The notes beneath the pieces were generated by a model. The model saw only the letters and a program-made list of their open reading frames with translations, had not been told where the DNA came from and made no database searches. Positions 1 through 10,203 of a stretch of DNA of 64,000 nucleotides are shown in pieces. Origin of the DNA: Pseudomonas sp. VD-NE ins (GTDB lineage: Bacteria; Pseudomonadota; Gammaproteobacteria; Pseudomonadales; Pseudomonadaceae); NCBI RefSeq assembly GCF_031882575.1, contig NZ_CP134772.1, positions 2,313,001 through 2,377,000 of the forward strand, read 5' to 3'. How positions within the stretch are numbered: the stretch's first letter is position 1; the number at the start of each line of letters is the position of its first letter. The position numbers and the translations under genes were made by a program.

Positions 1-80
1 GACAGGCTCGGGCGATTGTTCGTACAGGCGAATGCCAGCCGTACTGCAACATCGTGCTGGTCGCTGGAGTCACCTTTTAA
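1..80 (+). CDS. rbsD: D-ribose pyranase, C-terminal end only
   Basis: The frame starting at base 3 is open and ends with a TAA at 78-80. Its last residues (RTGECQPYCNIVLVAGVTF) match the conserved C-terminus of RbsD, which converts beta-pyranose to beta-furanose ribose before phosphorylation by RbsK. Only about 25 residues are inside the window. The gene lies 31 bases before a nucleoside hydrolase, so this is probably the end of an rbs operon in which nucleosides are split and the ribose is used. The partial length is the main limit on the call. Confidence 0.8.
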   Translation, partial: QARAIVRTGECQPYCNIVLVAGVTF

Positions 81-111
81 CTTTTGATTTAACAAGCACA
101 AGGAATGCGCC

Positions 112-1140
112 ATGCAACGCTATGCTCAGAAACTGCACCAACTGCTCCGGAGCCTGCTGCTTTTGTCCGTTATCTCTGCGACCGGCGCTCACGCGGCGGA
201 AAAAATCGACCTGATCATCGACACCGACCCGGGGGCCGACGATGTGGTCGCCTTGCTGTTCGCACTGGCCTCGCCGGACGAACTGAACATTCGCGCGCTG
301 ACCACCGTGGCCGGCAACGTGCGCCTCGACAAGACTTCGCGTAACGCACGACTGGCTCGTGAGTGGGCAGGGCGCGAAGATGTACCGGTTTACGCCGGTG
401 CGCCGAAGCCGCTGATGCGCACGCCGATCTACGCCGAGAACATCCATGGCAAGGAAGGCCTGTCGGGTGTCACCGTGCACGAGCCGAAAAAGGGTCTGGC
501 TGAAGGCAATGCGGTCAACTACCTGATCGATACCCTGAAAAAGGCCAAGCCGCACAGCATCACGATCGCCATGCTCGGTCCACAGACCAACCTGGCGCTG
601 GCGCTGATCCAGGAGCCTGAAATCGTTCAGGGTATCAAGGAGGTGGTGATCATGGGCGGGGCGCACTTCAATGGTGGCAACATCACCCCGGTGGCCGAGT
701 TCAACCTGTTTGCTGACCCGCAAGCGGCTGAAGTGGTCCTGAAAAGCGGCGTGAAACTGACCTACCTGCCACTGGACGTGACCCACAAGATTCTCACCAG
801 TGACGCGCGCCTGAAGCAGATCGCTGCGCTGAACAACAACGCGAGCAAGATTGTCGGCGACATCCTCAACGAGTACATCAAAGGCGACATGGAGCACTAC
901 GGTATTCCGGGTGGCCCGGTGCATGACGCCACCGTTGTGGCTTACCTGCTCAAGCCGGAACTGTTTACCGGTCGTTCGGTGAATGTCGTGGTGGATAGCC
1001 GTGAAGGGCCGACTTTCGGTCAGACCATCGTCGATTGGTACGACGGCCTGAAGGCACCTAAAAACGCTTTCTGGGTGGAAAATGGCGATGCTCAAGGCTT
1101 CTTTGACTTGCTCACCGAGCGCCTGAAGCGCTTGAAATAA
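112..1140 (+). CDS. Exported nucleoside hydrolase (inosine/uridine-preferring family)
   Basis: This 342-residue protein splits the N-glycosidic bond of ribonucleosides to give free base and ribose. The calcium- and ribose-binding signature DTDPGADDVVAL is at residues 37-48, and a late VHDATVVAYL motif supplies further active-site residues. Residues 1-29 form a hydrophobic leader ending in AHA, so it probably acts in the periplasm, unlike cytoplasmic RihA/B/C. AAGGAA sits ahead of the ATG. It follows rbsD by 31 bases and probably belongs to the ribose operon, feeding ribose to the transporter. The exact nucleoside preference cannot be read from sequence. Confidence 0.88.
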   Translation: MQRYAQKLHQLLRSLLLLSVISATGAHAAEKIDLIIDTDPGADDVVALLFALASPDELNIRALTTVAGNVRLDKTSRNARLAREWAGREDVPVYAGAPKPLMRTPIYAENIHGKEGLSGVTVHEPKKGLAEGNAVNYLIDTLKKAKPHSITIAMLGPQTNLALALIQEPEIVQGIKEVVIMGGAHFNGGNITPVAEFNLFADPQAAEVVLKSGVKLTYLPLDVTHKILTSDARLKQIAALNNNASKIVGDILNEYIKGDMEHYGIPGGPVHDATVVAYLLKPELFTGRSVNVVVDSREGPTFGQTIVDWYDGLKAPKNAFWVENGDAQGFFDLLTERLKRLK

Positions 1141-1171
1141 GCAACTCACCCGCAGGTGCCAGCCTGCGGGT

Positions 1172-1384
1172 TTATCCCTTCTCTGCGTGTTCGTGCTCGA
1201 CCTGTTCGCTCGGATAGCGCTCGAAAATCTGCTTGATGAATTGCTGAGCCGCCTCGGTGCCCAGTTCCTTGACCAATAAATCGATACCAATCAGCGCCAG
1301 TTCTTCGGTGGTTCCCGGACTGTAAGAGCTGTGTCCGTCAGCCCATTTGGCATTGATGGCGGCGTCGATGCTGATTGTGGTCAT
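1172..1384 (-). CDS. Small protein of unknown function (70 aa)
   Basis: The protein begins MTTISIDAAINAKWADGHSS and ends in a His/Glu-rich tail. A longer reading from 1483 exists, but its extra 33 residues look like untranslated leader, so the ATG at 1384 is preferred. It has no signal peptide or membrane segment and is predicted soluble. The stop lies 31 bases from the convergent nucleoside hydrolase. I do not recognise the family; the amino-acid use is coding-like and the frame is intact. Confidence 0.5.
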   Translation of the reverse strand: MTTISIDAAINAKWADGHSSYSPGTTEELALIGIDLLVKELGTEAAQQFIKQIFERYPSEQVEHEHAEKG

Positions 1385-1515
1385 GAGAGCGCTCGAAAGG
1401 TTGGAAAGTCTGAGATTCGAGTTAACCATTTTGTCGGGCATTTGGCACTGCGACTTAGGCATGAGCGGAGCGCTATGCGACACTTGGTCTTTTAAGGCTT
1501 TCCAAGGATCGTGTT

Positions 1516-1821
1516 GTGCAGATCGATTTGAATACCCCTGACGGCCTCACGCTCGACGCAGTGCGCCAATTGCTTGCCTCGGCCAGTGATGACGAACACA
1601 CGCAACTGCGCGTGACCAAGGGCGGTATCGCTTACATTTCTTCCGGCGTTACCGGTGGGCAGGATATCGACGGTTTGCTGTTTCGCCTGGAAACCTGGGC
1701 CAAGGGTTCAGGGTACGTGGGCAATGTCGCGGCCAGCGACGAGGTGTGGGTGATGCAGATTTTCAACGCGCTGAAGGACAACTGGCCGAATCCGCCGTAT
1801 GACTACATCGACATCTACTGA
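1516..1821 (+). CDS. Conserved hypothetical protein (101 aa)
   Basis: This small acidic cytoplasmic protein starts with GTG at 1516 behind AAGGATC, and ends PPYDYIDIY. No catalytic motif, membrane segment or signal is visible. The central glycine-rich stretch (SSGVTGGQDIDG) and tryptophans near the end suggest a compact fold. It is divergent from the 70-aa gene before it, with about 130 bases between their starts. Function unknown; the call rests on a good ribosome site and coding-like composition. Confidence 0.55.
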   Translation: MQIDLNTPDGLTLDAVRQLLASASDDEHTQLRVTKGGIAYISSGVTGGQDIDGLLFRLETWAKGSGYVGNVAASDEVWVMQIFNALKDNWPNPPYDYIDIY

Positions 1822-1990
1822 GTGCCGTTAATATTCAGTCACGATTCATTGATGAAGTGACGCATGCCGCTCAGGCACACTCGGCGTTTTTCTGATCGTG
1901 GGGCAGGGTGATGGCCTCGGCTGTGAAACCAAATGCCGGAACGGCGGTCGCACGATCTCAGCTTAACCATTTTGAAAACAAGGAGGCTTC

Positions 1991-2308
1991 ATGCCTTTGA
2001 AGTTCGCGACACTGGGTGCACTTATGGCCGCTGTGATGTTGGCCGGTTGCAGCACGACCTCCAGCGAGTCGGCAAAGGAATCTGTGGCGACCGAAGCCGG
2101 TCATGGCCGCTGTGAAGCATCGGCGGCGGAGTTCGCCATTGGCAAGAAAGCTTCGCCAGAGCTGCTGGAGCAGGCGCGCAACAAAGCCGGGGCGCAAAAT
2201 GCCCGCTTTCTCAAGCCGAACGACATGATCACGCTCGAGTACCGCTCTGACCGCCTGAATCTGAACACCGACAACAATCTGGTGATCACTCGCGTCAACT
2301 GCGGCTGA
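1991..2308 (+). CDS. Peptidase inhibitor I78-family lipoprotein
   Basis: A lipoprotein signal with lipobox LAGC (residues 17-20) is followed by a Ser-rich spacer and a small domain ending in LEYRSDRLNLNTDNNLVITR and a C-terminal NCG. The YRxDRLN...VITRVxCG pattern with an early GRCEA is the hallmark of inhibitor family I78 (Aspergillus elastase inhibitor type). Two cysteines, in GRC and NCG, can form the family disulfide. It would sit on the inner or outer membrane facing the periplasm, perhaps guarding against proteases. AAGGAGG lies nine bases before the ATG. A strong terminator follows. Confidence 0.8.
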   Translation: MPLKFATLGALMAAVMLAGCSTTSSESAKESVATEAGHGRCEASAAEFAIGKKASPELLEQARNKAGAQNARFLKPNDMITLEYRSDRLNLNTDNNLVITRVNCG

Positions 2309-2334
2309 TCACACAGCGCTTTTGTTGCAGGCAT

Positions 2335-2366
2335 AAAAAACCCCGTCACATGGACGGGGTTTTTTT
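2335..2366. terminator. Bidirectional Rho-independent terminator
   Basis: Stem CCCCGTC (2341-2347) pairs with GACGGGG (2353-2359) around loop ACATG, with an A run before and a T run after, so it works on both strands. It separates the I78 lipoprotein from the convergent cold-shock gene. Confidence 0.9.
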
Positions 2367-2380
2367 AGTGCGCCGAGAAA

Positions 2381-2593
2381 TTACTCTGGGCGAACCTGTG
2401 CAGCTTGCATACCCTTTTGGCCTTTCTCAGCCACGAAGGAGACGGTCTGGCCTTCTTTCAGGCTTTTGAAACCGTCGGATTCGATAGCTTTGAAGTGTAC
2501 GAACAGGTCGTCACCGCCACCTTGAGGAGTGATGAAGCCGAAGCCTTTTTCATCGTTGAACCACTTAACGGTGCCGGTTTGGCGATTAGACAT
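2381..2593 (-). CDS. Cold-shock-domain protein (CspA family)
   Basis: This 70-residue single cold-shock domain binds single-stranded RNA/DNA and acts as an RNA chaperone. RNP1 (KGFGFITP) and RNP2 (LFVHF) motifs are both present after the typical GTVKWFN start. TTGGAGA precedes the ATG at 2593. About 290 bases up to the next gene at 2882 hold no other gene and may carry a long 5' leader, as is usual for cold-inducible csp genes, though I did not resolve a fold there. It shares a bidirectional terminator with the gene on the other strand. Several paralogs exist in pseudomonads, so no symbol is given. Confidence 0.9.
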   Translation of the reverse strand: MSNRQTGTVKWFNDEKGFGFITPQGGGDDLFVHFKAIESDGFKSLKEGQTVSFVAEKGQKGMQAAQVRPE

Positions 2594-2881
2594 GGTGTAT
2601 CTCCAAGAAACATATATTTTTCAGTACTGTGCTGCTCAGGCCAACTGGGCACACCCGGGTATCATAGTCGAAATGTTCGCTTTGGTAGCCCCCCGGACGT
2701 GCTGTTTGCCAATCAGTCGTGTTTTCTTTACTGCCCATTTCGGCTGGAAGCCCCGGTTTGCAAGGCTTTGCGCGGAAAGTAAAGACAATAAAAAAACCTG
2801 TAAAACCTGCATAAATCGTCCGAAAAGGCTCAAATTCAGCCCTTTTTAGAGGCGCTGAGCCAACTCGGAAGACTTATTTGA

Positions 2882-3184
2882 TCACTTTTTCGTCGGAGTA
2901 TTTGCCTTGCATTTGGCGATTTGGCCCAGCGCTTTCTGCTGCAGTTCAGGGGTAGCCTTGTTGTCCATCAGCGCCTGAATGTCGGCGGCAGGATAGGACT
3001 TGATGGCATCAGCGCCACAAGCGCAGTGCGATTTGGCCGCGGCGGCACCAATTTGCGGAGTAGCCGCCTGGGTGCACTGCGCCATGTACTTGTCACGCTC
3101 GCCCTTCGGCCAGTCGGCGTGGGCGCTCAGCGGCAGCAGCATAACGATAGGGGCGACTACGGCGAACAGGGTATTCAGACGCAT
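2882..3184 (-). CDS. Small periplasmic protein of unknown function
   Basis: The 100-residue protein starts MRLNTLFAVV with an AAGGAG site eight bases upstream; a TTG at 3208 would add eight residues but has no ribosome site. Residues 1-24 form a signal peptide ending in SAHA. The mature part has four cysteines (AQCTQ, SHCACG, AKCKA), enough for two disulfides, and many alanines. No family is recognised. It is transcribed away from thrS. Confidence 0.6.
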   Translation of the reverse strand: MRLNTLFAVVAPIVMLLPLSAHADWPKGERDKYMAQCTQAATPQIGAAAAKSHCACGADAIKSYPAADIQALMDNKATPELQQKALGQIAKCKANTPTKK

Positions 3185-3442
3185 GCGAGGATGCTCCTTG
3201 TGGGTCAATGTCTTGTTATCTGAGGGCTGAAAGGCCTATCAAGTTCAGCACTCTGGCATAAAAACAGACGATTTGCCTTCTGATCAAACAGACGCATAAG
3301 TGACCGCTCATCTGTGCTAGCATGCCGGGCTCAAGCGTTCTCAGGCTCCGGAAGACCTTCAGTCCCGGCAGCGGTCAACGTGCGAATATTCTCGATTTGA
3401 ATCCCAGTCACTCTGGTTCGATTTCCGGTTGGCCGCAAGGCT

Positions 3443-3461
3443 CCTGCCGCTGTAAGGCAGG
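3443..3461 (+). promoter_or_regulatory. thrS leader hairpin 1: tRNA-Thr(UGU) anticodon-arm mimic
   Basis: CCTGCC (3443-3448) and GGCAGG (3456-3461) close a seven-base loop GCTGTAA. Read as an anticodon loop, positions 34-36 are UGU, a threonine anticodon, followed by A37 A38. In E. coli the thrS leader has two such arms (domains 4 and 2), one for each anticodon-binding site of dimeric ThrRS, and binding blocks translation. The stem and loop are seen directly; the regulatory role is inferred from E. coli. Confidence 0.6.
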
Positions 3462-3515
3462 CGTTCGTCATTGAATGGCCTGGATCGGATCTTGTACTGG
3501 CTCATCCCAACCCAC

Positions 3516-3536
3516 GTGACCTTTGGTAGGGGTCAC
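3516..3536 (+). promoter_or_regulatory. thrS leader hairpin 2: tRNA-Thr(GGU) anticodon-arm mimic beside the ribosome site
   Basis: GTGACC (3516-3521) pairs perfectly with GGTCAC (3531-3536). A U-G pair inside leaves a seven-base loop TTGGTAG with U33, anticodon GGU at 3525-3527 and A37 in the canonical places. The hairpin ends four bases before the AGGAGAGGAGG ribosome site (3541-3551), so ThrRS bound here would block ribosome entry as in E. coli domain 2. The rest of the 371-base gap 3185-3555 holds the presumed promoter and single-stranded leader, and no other gene is seen. Confidence 0.65.
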
Positions 3537-3555
3537 CACTAGGAGAGGAGGCGCC

Positions 3556-5478
3556 ATGCCAACTATTACTCTTCCCGACGGCAGTCAACGTTCATTCGAT
3601 CACCCGGTTTCCGTAGCCGAGGTCGCCGCATCCATTGGTGCCGGTCTGGCCAAAGCCACCCTGGCCGGCAAGGTCAATGGCCAACTGGTCGACGCCAGCG
3701 ACATCATCAGCAGCGACGCGACCCTGCAAATCATTACGCCAAAGGATGAAGAGGGGCTGGAGATCATTCGCCACTCTTGCGCTCACCTGGTTGGCCACGC
3801 GGTCAAGCAGCTGTACCCGACTGCGAAAATGGTCATCGGGCCGGTCATCGATGAAGGCTTCTATTACGACATCGCCTTCGAGCGTCCTTTTACTCCGGAC
3901 GACATGGCTGCTATCGAACAGCGCATGCAGCAGCTGATCGAGAAAGATTACGACGTCATCAAGAAAGTCACTCCGCGCGCCGAAGTGATCGAAGTGTTCA
4001 AGGCCCGTGGCGAAGACTACAAGTTGCGCCTGGTCGAGGACATGCCGAACGAGCAGGCCATGGGCCTGTACTATCACGAAGAATACGTCGACATGTGCCG
4101 CGGTCCGCACGTGCCGAACACCCGCTTCCTGAAATCCTTCAAGCTGACCAAACTGTCGGGCGCCTACTGGCGCGGCGACGCCAAGAACGAGCAATTGCAG
4201 CGCGTTTACGGCACCGCCTGGGCTGACAAAAAGCAGCTGGCGGCTTACATCCAGCGCATCGAAGAAGCTGAAAAGCGCGATCACCGCAAGATCGGCAAGC
4301 GTCTGGGCCTGTTCCATACCCAGGAAGAATCCCCGGGCATGGTGTTCTGGCACCCGAACGGCTGGACTCTGTATCAGGTGCTCGAGCAGTACATGCGCAA
4401 GATCCAGCGCGACAACGGCTATCTTGAGATCAAGACCCCTCAAGTCGTTGACCGCAGCCTGTGGGAGAAATCCGGGCACTGGGCCAACTACGCCGACAAC
4501 ATGTTCACCACCCAGTCGGAAAACCGCGACTACGCCATCAAGCCGATGAACTGCCCGTGCCACGTGCAGGTGTTCAATCAGGGCCTGAAGAGCTACCGCG
4601 AGCTGCCGATGCGTCTGGCCGAATTCGGTGCTTGCCACCGTAACGAGCCGTCGGGTGCGCTGCACGGCATCATGCGCGTACGTGCGTTCACTCAGGACGA
4701 CGCCCACATCTTCTGCACCGAAGAGCAGATGCAGGCTGAATCCGCTGCGTTCATCAAGCTGACCATGGACGTTTATCGCGATTTCGGTTTCACCGATGTC
4801 GAGATGAAGCTGTCCACTCGTCCGGAAAAACGCGTCGGTTCCGACGAGCTGTGGGATCGCGCTGAAGCTGCATTGGCTGCAGCCCTTGATTCTGCGGGCC
4901 TGCCGTACGATCTGCAGCCGGGTGAGGGCGCTTTCTACGGTCCGAAGATCGAATTCTCGCTGAAAGATTGCCTCGGTCGCGTCTGGCAATGTGGTACCTT
5001 GCAGCTCGATTTTAACCTGCCTGTCCGTTTGGGCGCTGAATACGTCTCCGAAGACAACAGCCGCAAACACCCTGTGATGCTTCACCGTGCGATCCTCGGT
5101 TCGTTCGAGCGTTTCGTCGGGATTCTGATCGAGCACTACGAAGGTGCATTCCCTGCGTGGCTCGCGCCGACCCAGGCGGTGATCATGAATATCACTGATA
5201 AACAGGCAGATTTTGTTGCAGAAGTTGAAAAAACTCTCAACGAAAGCGGATTTCGTGCCAAGTCCGACTTGAGAAATGAAAAGATCGGCTTTAAAATCCG
5301 CGAGCATACTTTGCTCAAGGTTCCCTATCTTTTGGTTATCGGAGATAAGGAAGTCGAGATGCAGACTGTCGCTGTGCGTACTCGTGAAGGTGCTGACCTG
5401 GGCTCGATGCCCGTCGCCCAGTTCGCTGAGTTTCTCGCGCAAGCGGTTTCCCGGCGTGGTCGCCCAGATTCGGAGTAA
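3556..5478 (+). CDS. thrS: Threonyl-tRNA synthetase
   Basis: The 640-residue protein charges tRNA-Thr. In order: TGS domain (residues 1-62), the editing domain with HSCAH near residue 73, the class II catalytic core with MNCPCH (zinc Cys) and the motif 2 stretch around [11 protein letters not shown], and the C-terminal anticodon-binding domain. The ATG at 3556 is chosen because an extended AGGAGAGGAGG lies just before it; a GTG at 3523 would start inside the operator hairpin. The stop at 5476-5478 touches the infC start region, so the two are translationally linked. Regulation by ThrRS binding to its own leader is likely. Confidence 0.97.
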   Translation: MPTITLPDGSQRSFDHPVSVAEVAASIGAGLAKATLAGKVNGQLVDASDIISSDATLQIITPKDEEGLEIIRHSCAHLVGHAVKQLYPTAKMVIGPVIDEGFYYDIAFERPFTPDDMAAIEQRMQQLIEKDYDVIKKVTPRAEVIEVFKARGEDYKLRLVEDMPNEQAMGLYYHEEYVDMCRGPHVPNTRFLKSFKLTKLSGAYWRGDAKNEQLQRVYGTAWADKKQLAAYIQRIEEAEKRDHRKIGKRLGLFHTQEESPGMVFWHPNGWTLYQVLEQYMRKIQRDNGYLEIKTPQVVDRSLWEKSGHWANYADNMFTTQSENRDYAIKPMNCPCHVQVFNQGLKSYRELPMRLAEFGACHRNEPSGALHGIMRVRAFTQDDAHIFCTEEQMQAESAAFIKLTMDVYRDFGFTDVEMKLSTRPEKRVGSDELWDRAEAALAAALDSAGLPYDLQPGEGAFYGPKIEFSLKDCLGRVWQCGTLQLDFNLPVRLGAEYVSEDNSRKHPVMLHRAILGSFERFVGILIEHYEGAFPAWLAPTQAVIMNITDKQADFVAEVEKTLNESGFRAKSDLRNEKIGFKIREHTLLKVPYLLVIGDKEVEMQTVAVRTREGADLGSMPVAQFAEFLAQAVSRRGRPDSE

Positions 5479-6029
5479 TTATTATTAAGCGTGAAATGAG
5501 ACAAGATAAACGAGCTGCACCGAAAGCCCCGATCAACGAGAATATCTCGGCACGCGAGGTTCGGTTAATTGGCGCTGATGGCGAGCAGATTGGCATCGTC
5601 TCGATTGATGAAGCGCTTCGTATTGCTGAAGAAGCAAAGCTTGATCTGGTGGAAATCTCCGCAGACGCAATCCCACCGGTTTGCCGTGTGATGGATTACG
5701 GCAAATCGATCTTCGAAAAGAAGAAGCAGGTTGCCGCGGCGAAGAAGAACCAGAAGCAGATTCAGGTAAAAGAAATCAAGTTTCGTCCAGGGACGGAGGA
5801 AGGGGATTACCAGGTAAAACTGCGCAACCTGGTACGTTTCCTGAGTGATGGGGACAGGGCCAAGGTATCCTTGCGATTCCGCGGCCGTGAGATGGCCCAC
5901 CAGGAGCTGGGGATGGAACTCCTCAAGCGGGTTGAAGCTGACCTGCTCGAGTACGGTTCGGTCGAACAGCATCCTAAGATGGAAGGACGCCAGCTGATCA
6001 TGGTCATCGCCCCGAAAAAGAAGAAGTAA
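5478..6029 (+). CDS. infC: Translation initiation factor IF-3, AUU-type start
   Basis: IF-3 keeps ribosomal subunits apart and checks start codons. The N-domain ([14 protein letters not shown]) and C-domain ([18 protein letters not shown]) are complete, ending in the usual KKKK tail. The first ATG, at 5496, is 20 bases from the CGGAG ribosome site (5471-5475), too far. Three ATT codons lie at 5478, 5481 and 5484, and the usual 183-residue Pseudomonas form (IIKREM...) begins in this run. An AUU start is the classic basis of IF-3 autocontrol. I draw the outermost ATT; 5484 has the best spacing. Confidence 0.95.
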   Translation: MIIKREMRQDKRAAPKAPINENISAREVRLIGADGEQIGIVSIDEALRIAEEAKLDLVEISADAIPPVCRVMDYGKSIFEKKKQVAAAKKNQKQIQVKEIKFRPGTEEGDYQVKLRNLVRFLSDGDRAKVSLRFRGREMAHQELGMELLKRVEADLLEYGSVEQHPKMEGRQLIMVIAPKKKK

Positions 6030-6089
6030 TCAACAGGGCACGGCAGGCCTTCTGATTATGTTTATCAACTGAATGCGGAGTATCCGAAC

Positions 6090-6284
6090 ATGCCAAAAAT
6101 GAAAACCAAAAGTGGTGCTGCTAAGCGGTTTCTGAAAACTGCTAACGGTATCAAGCACAAGCACGCTTTCAAGAGCCACATCCTGACTAAAATGTCGACC
6201 AAGCGTAAGCGTCAACTGCGCGGTAGCAGCTTGCTGCATCCGTCTGACGTGGCAAAAGTCGAGCGCATGCTGCGCCTTCGTTAA
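6090..6284 (+). CDS. rpmI: 50S ribosomal protein L35
   Basis: This 64-residue basic protein has the standard L35 sequence, from [14 protein letters not shown] to ERMLRLR, and normal length. It lies between infC and rplT as in most Gammaproteobacteria, where L20 represses the pair by binding the leader ahead of rpmI. The 60-base gap before it could hold that site, but I did not establish a pseudoknot. Confidence 0.97.
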   Translation: MPKMKTKSGAAKRFLKTANGIKHKHAFKSHILTKMSTKRKRQLRGSSLLHPSDVAKVERMLRLR

Positions 6285-6312
6285 TTTTAGTCAAGAATAG
6301 AGGAAGTAACTC

Positions 6313-6669
6313 ATGGCTCGTGTAAAGCGTGGCGTCATTGCCCGTAAGCGTCACAAAAAAATTCTGAAACTTGCTAAAGGCTACTACGGCGCACGCTCCC
6401 GCGTATTCCGTGTTGCCAAGCAAGCGGTAATCAAGGCAGGCCAATACGCCTACCGTGACCGTCGTCAGAAAAAACGTCAGTTCCGCGCTCTGTGGATCGC
6501 TCGTATCAACGCTGGTGCTCGTGTTAACGGTCTGTCCTACAGCCGTTTCATCGCTGGCCTGAAAAAAGCGTCCATCGAGATCGACCGTAAGGTTCTGGCT
6601 GATCTGGCAGTGAACGAAAAAGCGGTGTTTACTGCGATTGTCGAGAAAGCTAAAGCCACCTTGGCTTAA
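6313..6669 (+). CDS. rplT: 50S ribosomal protein L20
   Basis: The 118-residue, highly basic protein has the long N-terminal extension ([19 protein letters not shown]) that threads into 23S rRNA and is needed for early 50S assembly. Length and sequence are typical. AGAGGAAG precedes the ATG, 28 bases after rpmI. In E. coli L20 also represses rpmI-rplT translation. A strong hairpin plus T run separates it from pheS. Confidence 0.97.
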   Translation: MARVKRGVIARKRHKKILKLAKGYYGARSRVFRVAKQAVIKAGQYAYRDRRQKKRQFRALWIARINAGARVNGLSYSRFIAGLKKASIEIDRKVLADLAVNEKAVFTAIVEKAKATLA

Positions 6670-6683
6670 GTACCCCCGACAAT

Positions 6684-7795
<1,112 letters not shown>

Positions 7796-7821
7796 TCGTA
7801 ACGAATTCTTAGGAGAGCAGG

Positions 7822-10200
7822 ATGAAATTCAGTGAACAATGGCTGCGTGGCTGGGTTAGCCCGCAGGTAAATCGCGACGAGCTGGTTGCTCGTCTGTCGA
7901 TGGCGGGCCTTGAGGTCGATAGCGTGACCCCGGCCGCTGGTGCTTTCAATGGTGTTGTGGTGGGCGAGGTGCTGAGCACCGAGCAGCATCCTGATGCCGA
8001 CAAGTTGCGCGTTTGCCAGGTCAGCAATGGCGCGGAAACCTTCCAGGTCGTGTGCGGAGCGCCAAACGTGCGTCCGGGCCTGAAGATTCCGTTTGCCATG
8101 ATCGGTGCTGAACTGCCGGGCGATTTCAAGATCAAGAAAGCCAAGCTGCGTGGCGTCGAGTCTAACGGCATGCTGTGCTCGCAAGCCGAGTTGCAGGTCG
8201 GTGAAGGCAACGACGGTCTGATGGAACTGCCGGCCGATGCGCCGGTGGGCGAAGACTTCCGTGTGTATCTGGATCTGGAAGATGCCAGCATTGAGGTCGA
8301 CCTGACCCCGAACCGCGGCGACTGCCTGTCCCTGGCCGGTCTGGCCCGTGAAGTCGGCGCGCTGTACGACGCGCCGGTCACCCGTCCGGTGGTTATGGCC
8401 ATTCCAGCCGCGCATGACGAAGTGCGTTCGGTAGAAGTACTGGCGCCTGCTGCTTGCCCACGTTACCTGGGCCGCGTTATCCGTAACGTTGACTTGTCCA
8501 AGCCGACACCACTGTGGATGGTTGAACGTCTGCGCCGCGCCGACGTGCGCAGCATCGACGCTGCCGTCGACATCACCAACTATGTGATGCTCGAACTGGG
8601 CCAGCCGCTGCACGCGTTCGATCTCGCCGAAATCAACGGCGGCATCCGTGTGCGCATGGCGGAAGAGGGCGAGAAGCTCGTTCTGCTCGACGGTCAGGAA
8701 GTCAGCCTGCGTAGCGATACGCTGGTCATCGCCGACCACACCCGCGCGCTGGCGATTGCCGGTGTGATGGGCGGCGTACACAGCGGCGTCTCTGCGACGA
8801 CTCGCGACGTATTCCTGGAATCCGCATTCTTCGACCAGATCGCTGTCGCTGGCAAGGCTCGTTCCTACGGTCTGCACACCGATGCCTCGCACCGCTACGA
8901 GCGTGGCGTTGACTGGCAACTGGCCCGTGAAGCCATGGAGCGCGCCACTGGCCTGCTGCTGGAAATCACTGGCGGTGAAGCCGGCCCGATCATCGAGACC
9001 GTCAGCGAGCAGCACCTGCCGTCGATCGCGCCGATCACCCTGCGTGCCCAGCGCATCACTCAGATGCTCGGCATGGAAATGGATTCCGCCCAGGTTGAGC
9101 GTTTGCTCGGTGGCCTGGGTCTTGGCATTGCTGCCGACGGCGAAGGTCAGTGGCGCGTAGAAGTGCCAAGCCATCGCTTCGACATCAGCCTGGAAGTCGA
9201 TCTGATCGAAGAGCTGGCCCGTCTGTACGGCTACAACCGTCTGCCGGTTCGTTACCCGCAAGCGCGTCTGGCGCCACAAGCCAAAGCTGAAGCACGTAGC
9301 GATCTGCCGGAACTGCGTCGCCTGCTAGTGGCTCGTGGTTATCAGGAAGCGATTACTTACAGCTTCATCGACCCACGTCAGTTCGAGCTGTTCAATCCGG
9401 GCGTTGAGCCGCTGTTGCTGGCCAATCCGATCTCCAATGACATGGCTGCCATGCGCTCGTCGCTGTGGCCGGGTCTGGTGAAAGCGTTGCAGCACAACCT
9501 CAATCGTCAGCAGGATCGCGTGCGTCTGTTCGAAAGCGGTCTTCGTTTTGTCGGTCAGCTGGATGGCTTGAAGCAAGAGCCGATGCTGTCCGGTGTGGTT
9601 TGCGGTAGCCGTCTGCCGGAAGGCTGGGCGCAAGGTCGCGACACTGTCGATTTCTTCGACGTCAAAGCTGACGTGGAAGCGGTGCTGGGCTTTGCTGGTG
9701 CGCTGGATTCGTTCACTTTCGCTCCGGGCAAACACCCGGCGCTGCACCCGGGTCAAACCGCGCGCATCGAGCGCGAGGGGCGTGAAGTCGGTTTCATCGG
9801 CGCCATTCACCCGGAATTGTCGAAAGCCTTGGGTCTGGACCGTCCAGTCTTCGTTTTCGAGCTGGTTCTGGCAGAAGTGGCACTCGGTAAAATGCCGAAA
9901 TTCCACGAGTTGTCGCGCTTTCCTGAAGTGCGTCGTGACCTTGCACTGATTGCGCACAAAGACGTCGCATCCGCGGCCGTACTGGATGTAATCCGTGAAA
10001 ATGCAGGCGAATGGCTCACAGATCTCAGGCTGTTTGACGTGTATCAGGGTAAAGGCATTGATCCTGATAGAAAAAGCCTTGCAGTTGGCTTGACCTGGCA
10101 GCATCCATCGCGCACTCTTAATGACGATGAGGTGAATTCGACGACGCAAAATATCCTCACCTCGCTCGAACAAAGGTTGAACGCCACGTTAAGGAAGTGA
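7822..10200 (+). CDS. pheT: Phenylalanyl-tRNA synthetase beta subunit
   Basis: The 792-residue subunit has the expected order: N-terminal tRNA-binding OB-fold (about 40-148, with LSTEQHPDADKLRVC), the B3/4 editing domain (about 210-370), B5 (about 405-475), a catalytic-like core, and the ferredoxin-like anticodon-binding domain at the end (ELSRFPEVRRDLAL onward). It ends four bases before ihfA, so pheST-ihfA is one operon as in other Gammaproteobacteria. Confidence 0.97.
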   Translation: MKFSEQWLRGWVSPQVNRDELVARLSMAGLEVDSVTPAAGAFNGVVVGEVLSTEQHPDADKLRVCQVSNGAETFQVVCGAPNVRPGLKIPFAMIGAELPGDFKIKKAKLRGVESNGMLCSQAELQVGEGNDGLMELPADAPVGEDFRVYLDLEDASIEVDLTPNRGDCLSLAGLAREVGALYDAPVTRPVVMAIPAAHDEVRSVEVLAPAACPRYLGRVIRNVDLSKPTPLWMVERLRRADVRSIDAAVDITNYVMLELGQPLHAFDLAEINGGIRVRMAEEGEKLVLLDGQEVSLRSDTLVIADHTRALAIAGVMGGVHSGVSATTRDVFLESAFFDQIAVAGKARSYGLHTDASHRYERGVDWQLAREAMERATGLLLEITGGEAGPIIETVSEQHLPSIAPITLRAQRITQMLGMEMDSAQVERLLGGLGLGIAADGEGQWRVEVPSHRFDISLEVDLIEELARLYGYNRLPVRYPQARLAPQAKAEARSDLPELRRLLVARGYQEAITYSFIDPRQFELFNPGVEPLLLANPISNDMAAMRSSLWPGLVKALQHNLNRQQDRVRLFESGLRFVGQLDGLKQEPMLSGVVCGSRLPEGWAQGRDTVDFFDVKADVEAVLGFAGALDSFTFAPGKHPALHPGQTARIEREGREVGFIGAIHPELSKALGLDRPVFVFELVLAEVALGKMPKFHELSRFPEVRRDLALIAHKDVASAAVLDVIRENAGEWLTDLRLFDVYQGKGIDPDRKSLAVGLTWQHPSRTLNDDEVNSTTQNILTSLEQRLNATLRK

Positions 10201-10203
10201 CGT

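Noticed and set aside
3404..3432. T-arm-like CTGG-TTCGATTT-CCGG in the thrS leader
   Set aside because: The loop has eight bases and the stem only four pairs with one wobble, so it is too weak to call a third tRNA-like element.
3592..5442. 616-aa open frame on the minus strand across thrS
   Set aside because: It is a shadow of thrS caused by high GC and codon bias; thrS has clear domains and ribosome site.
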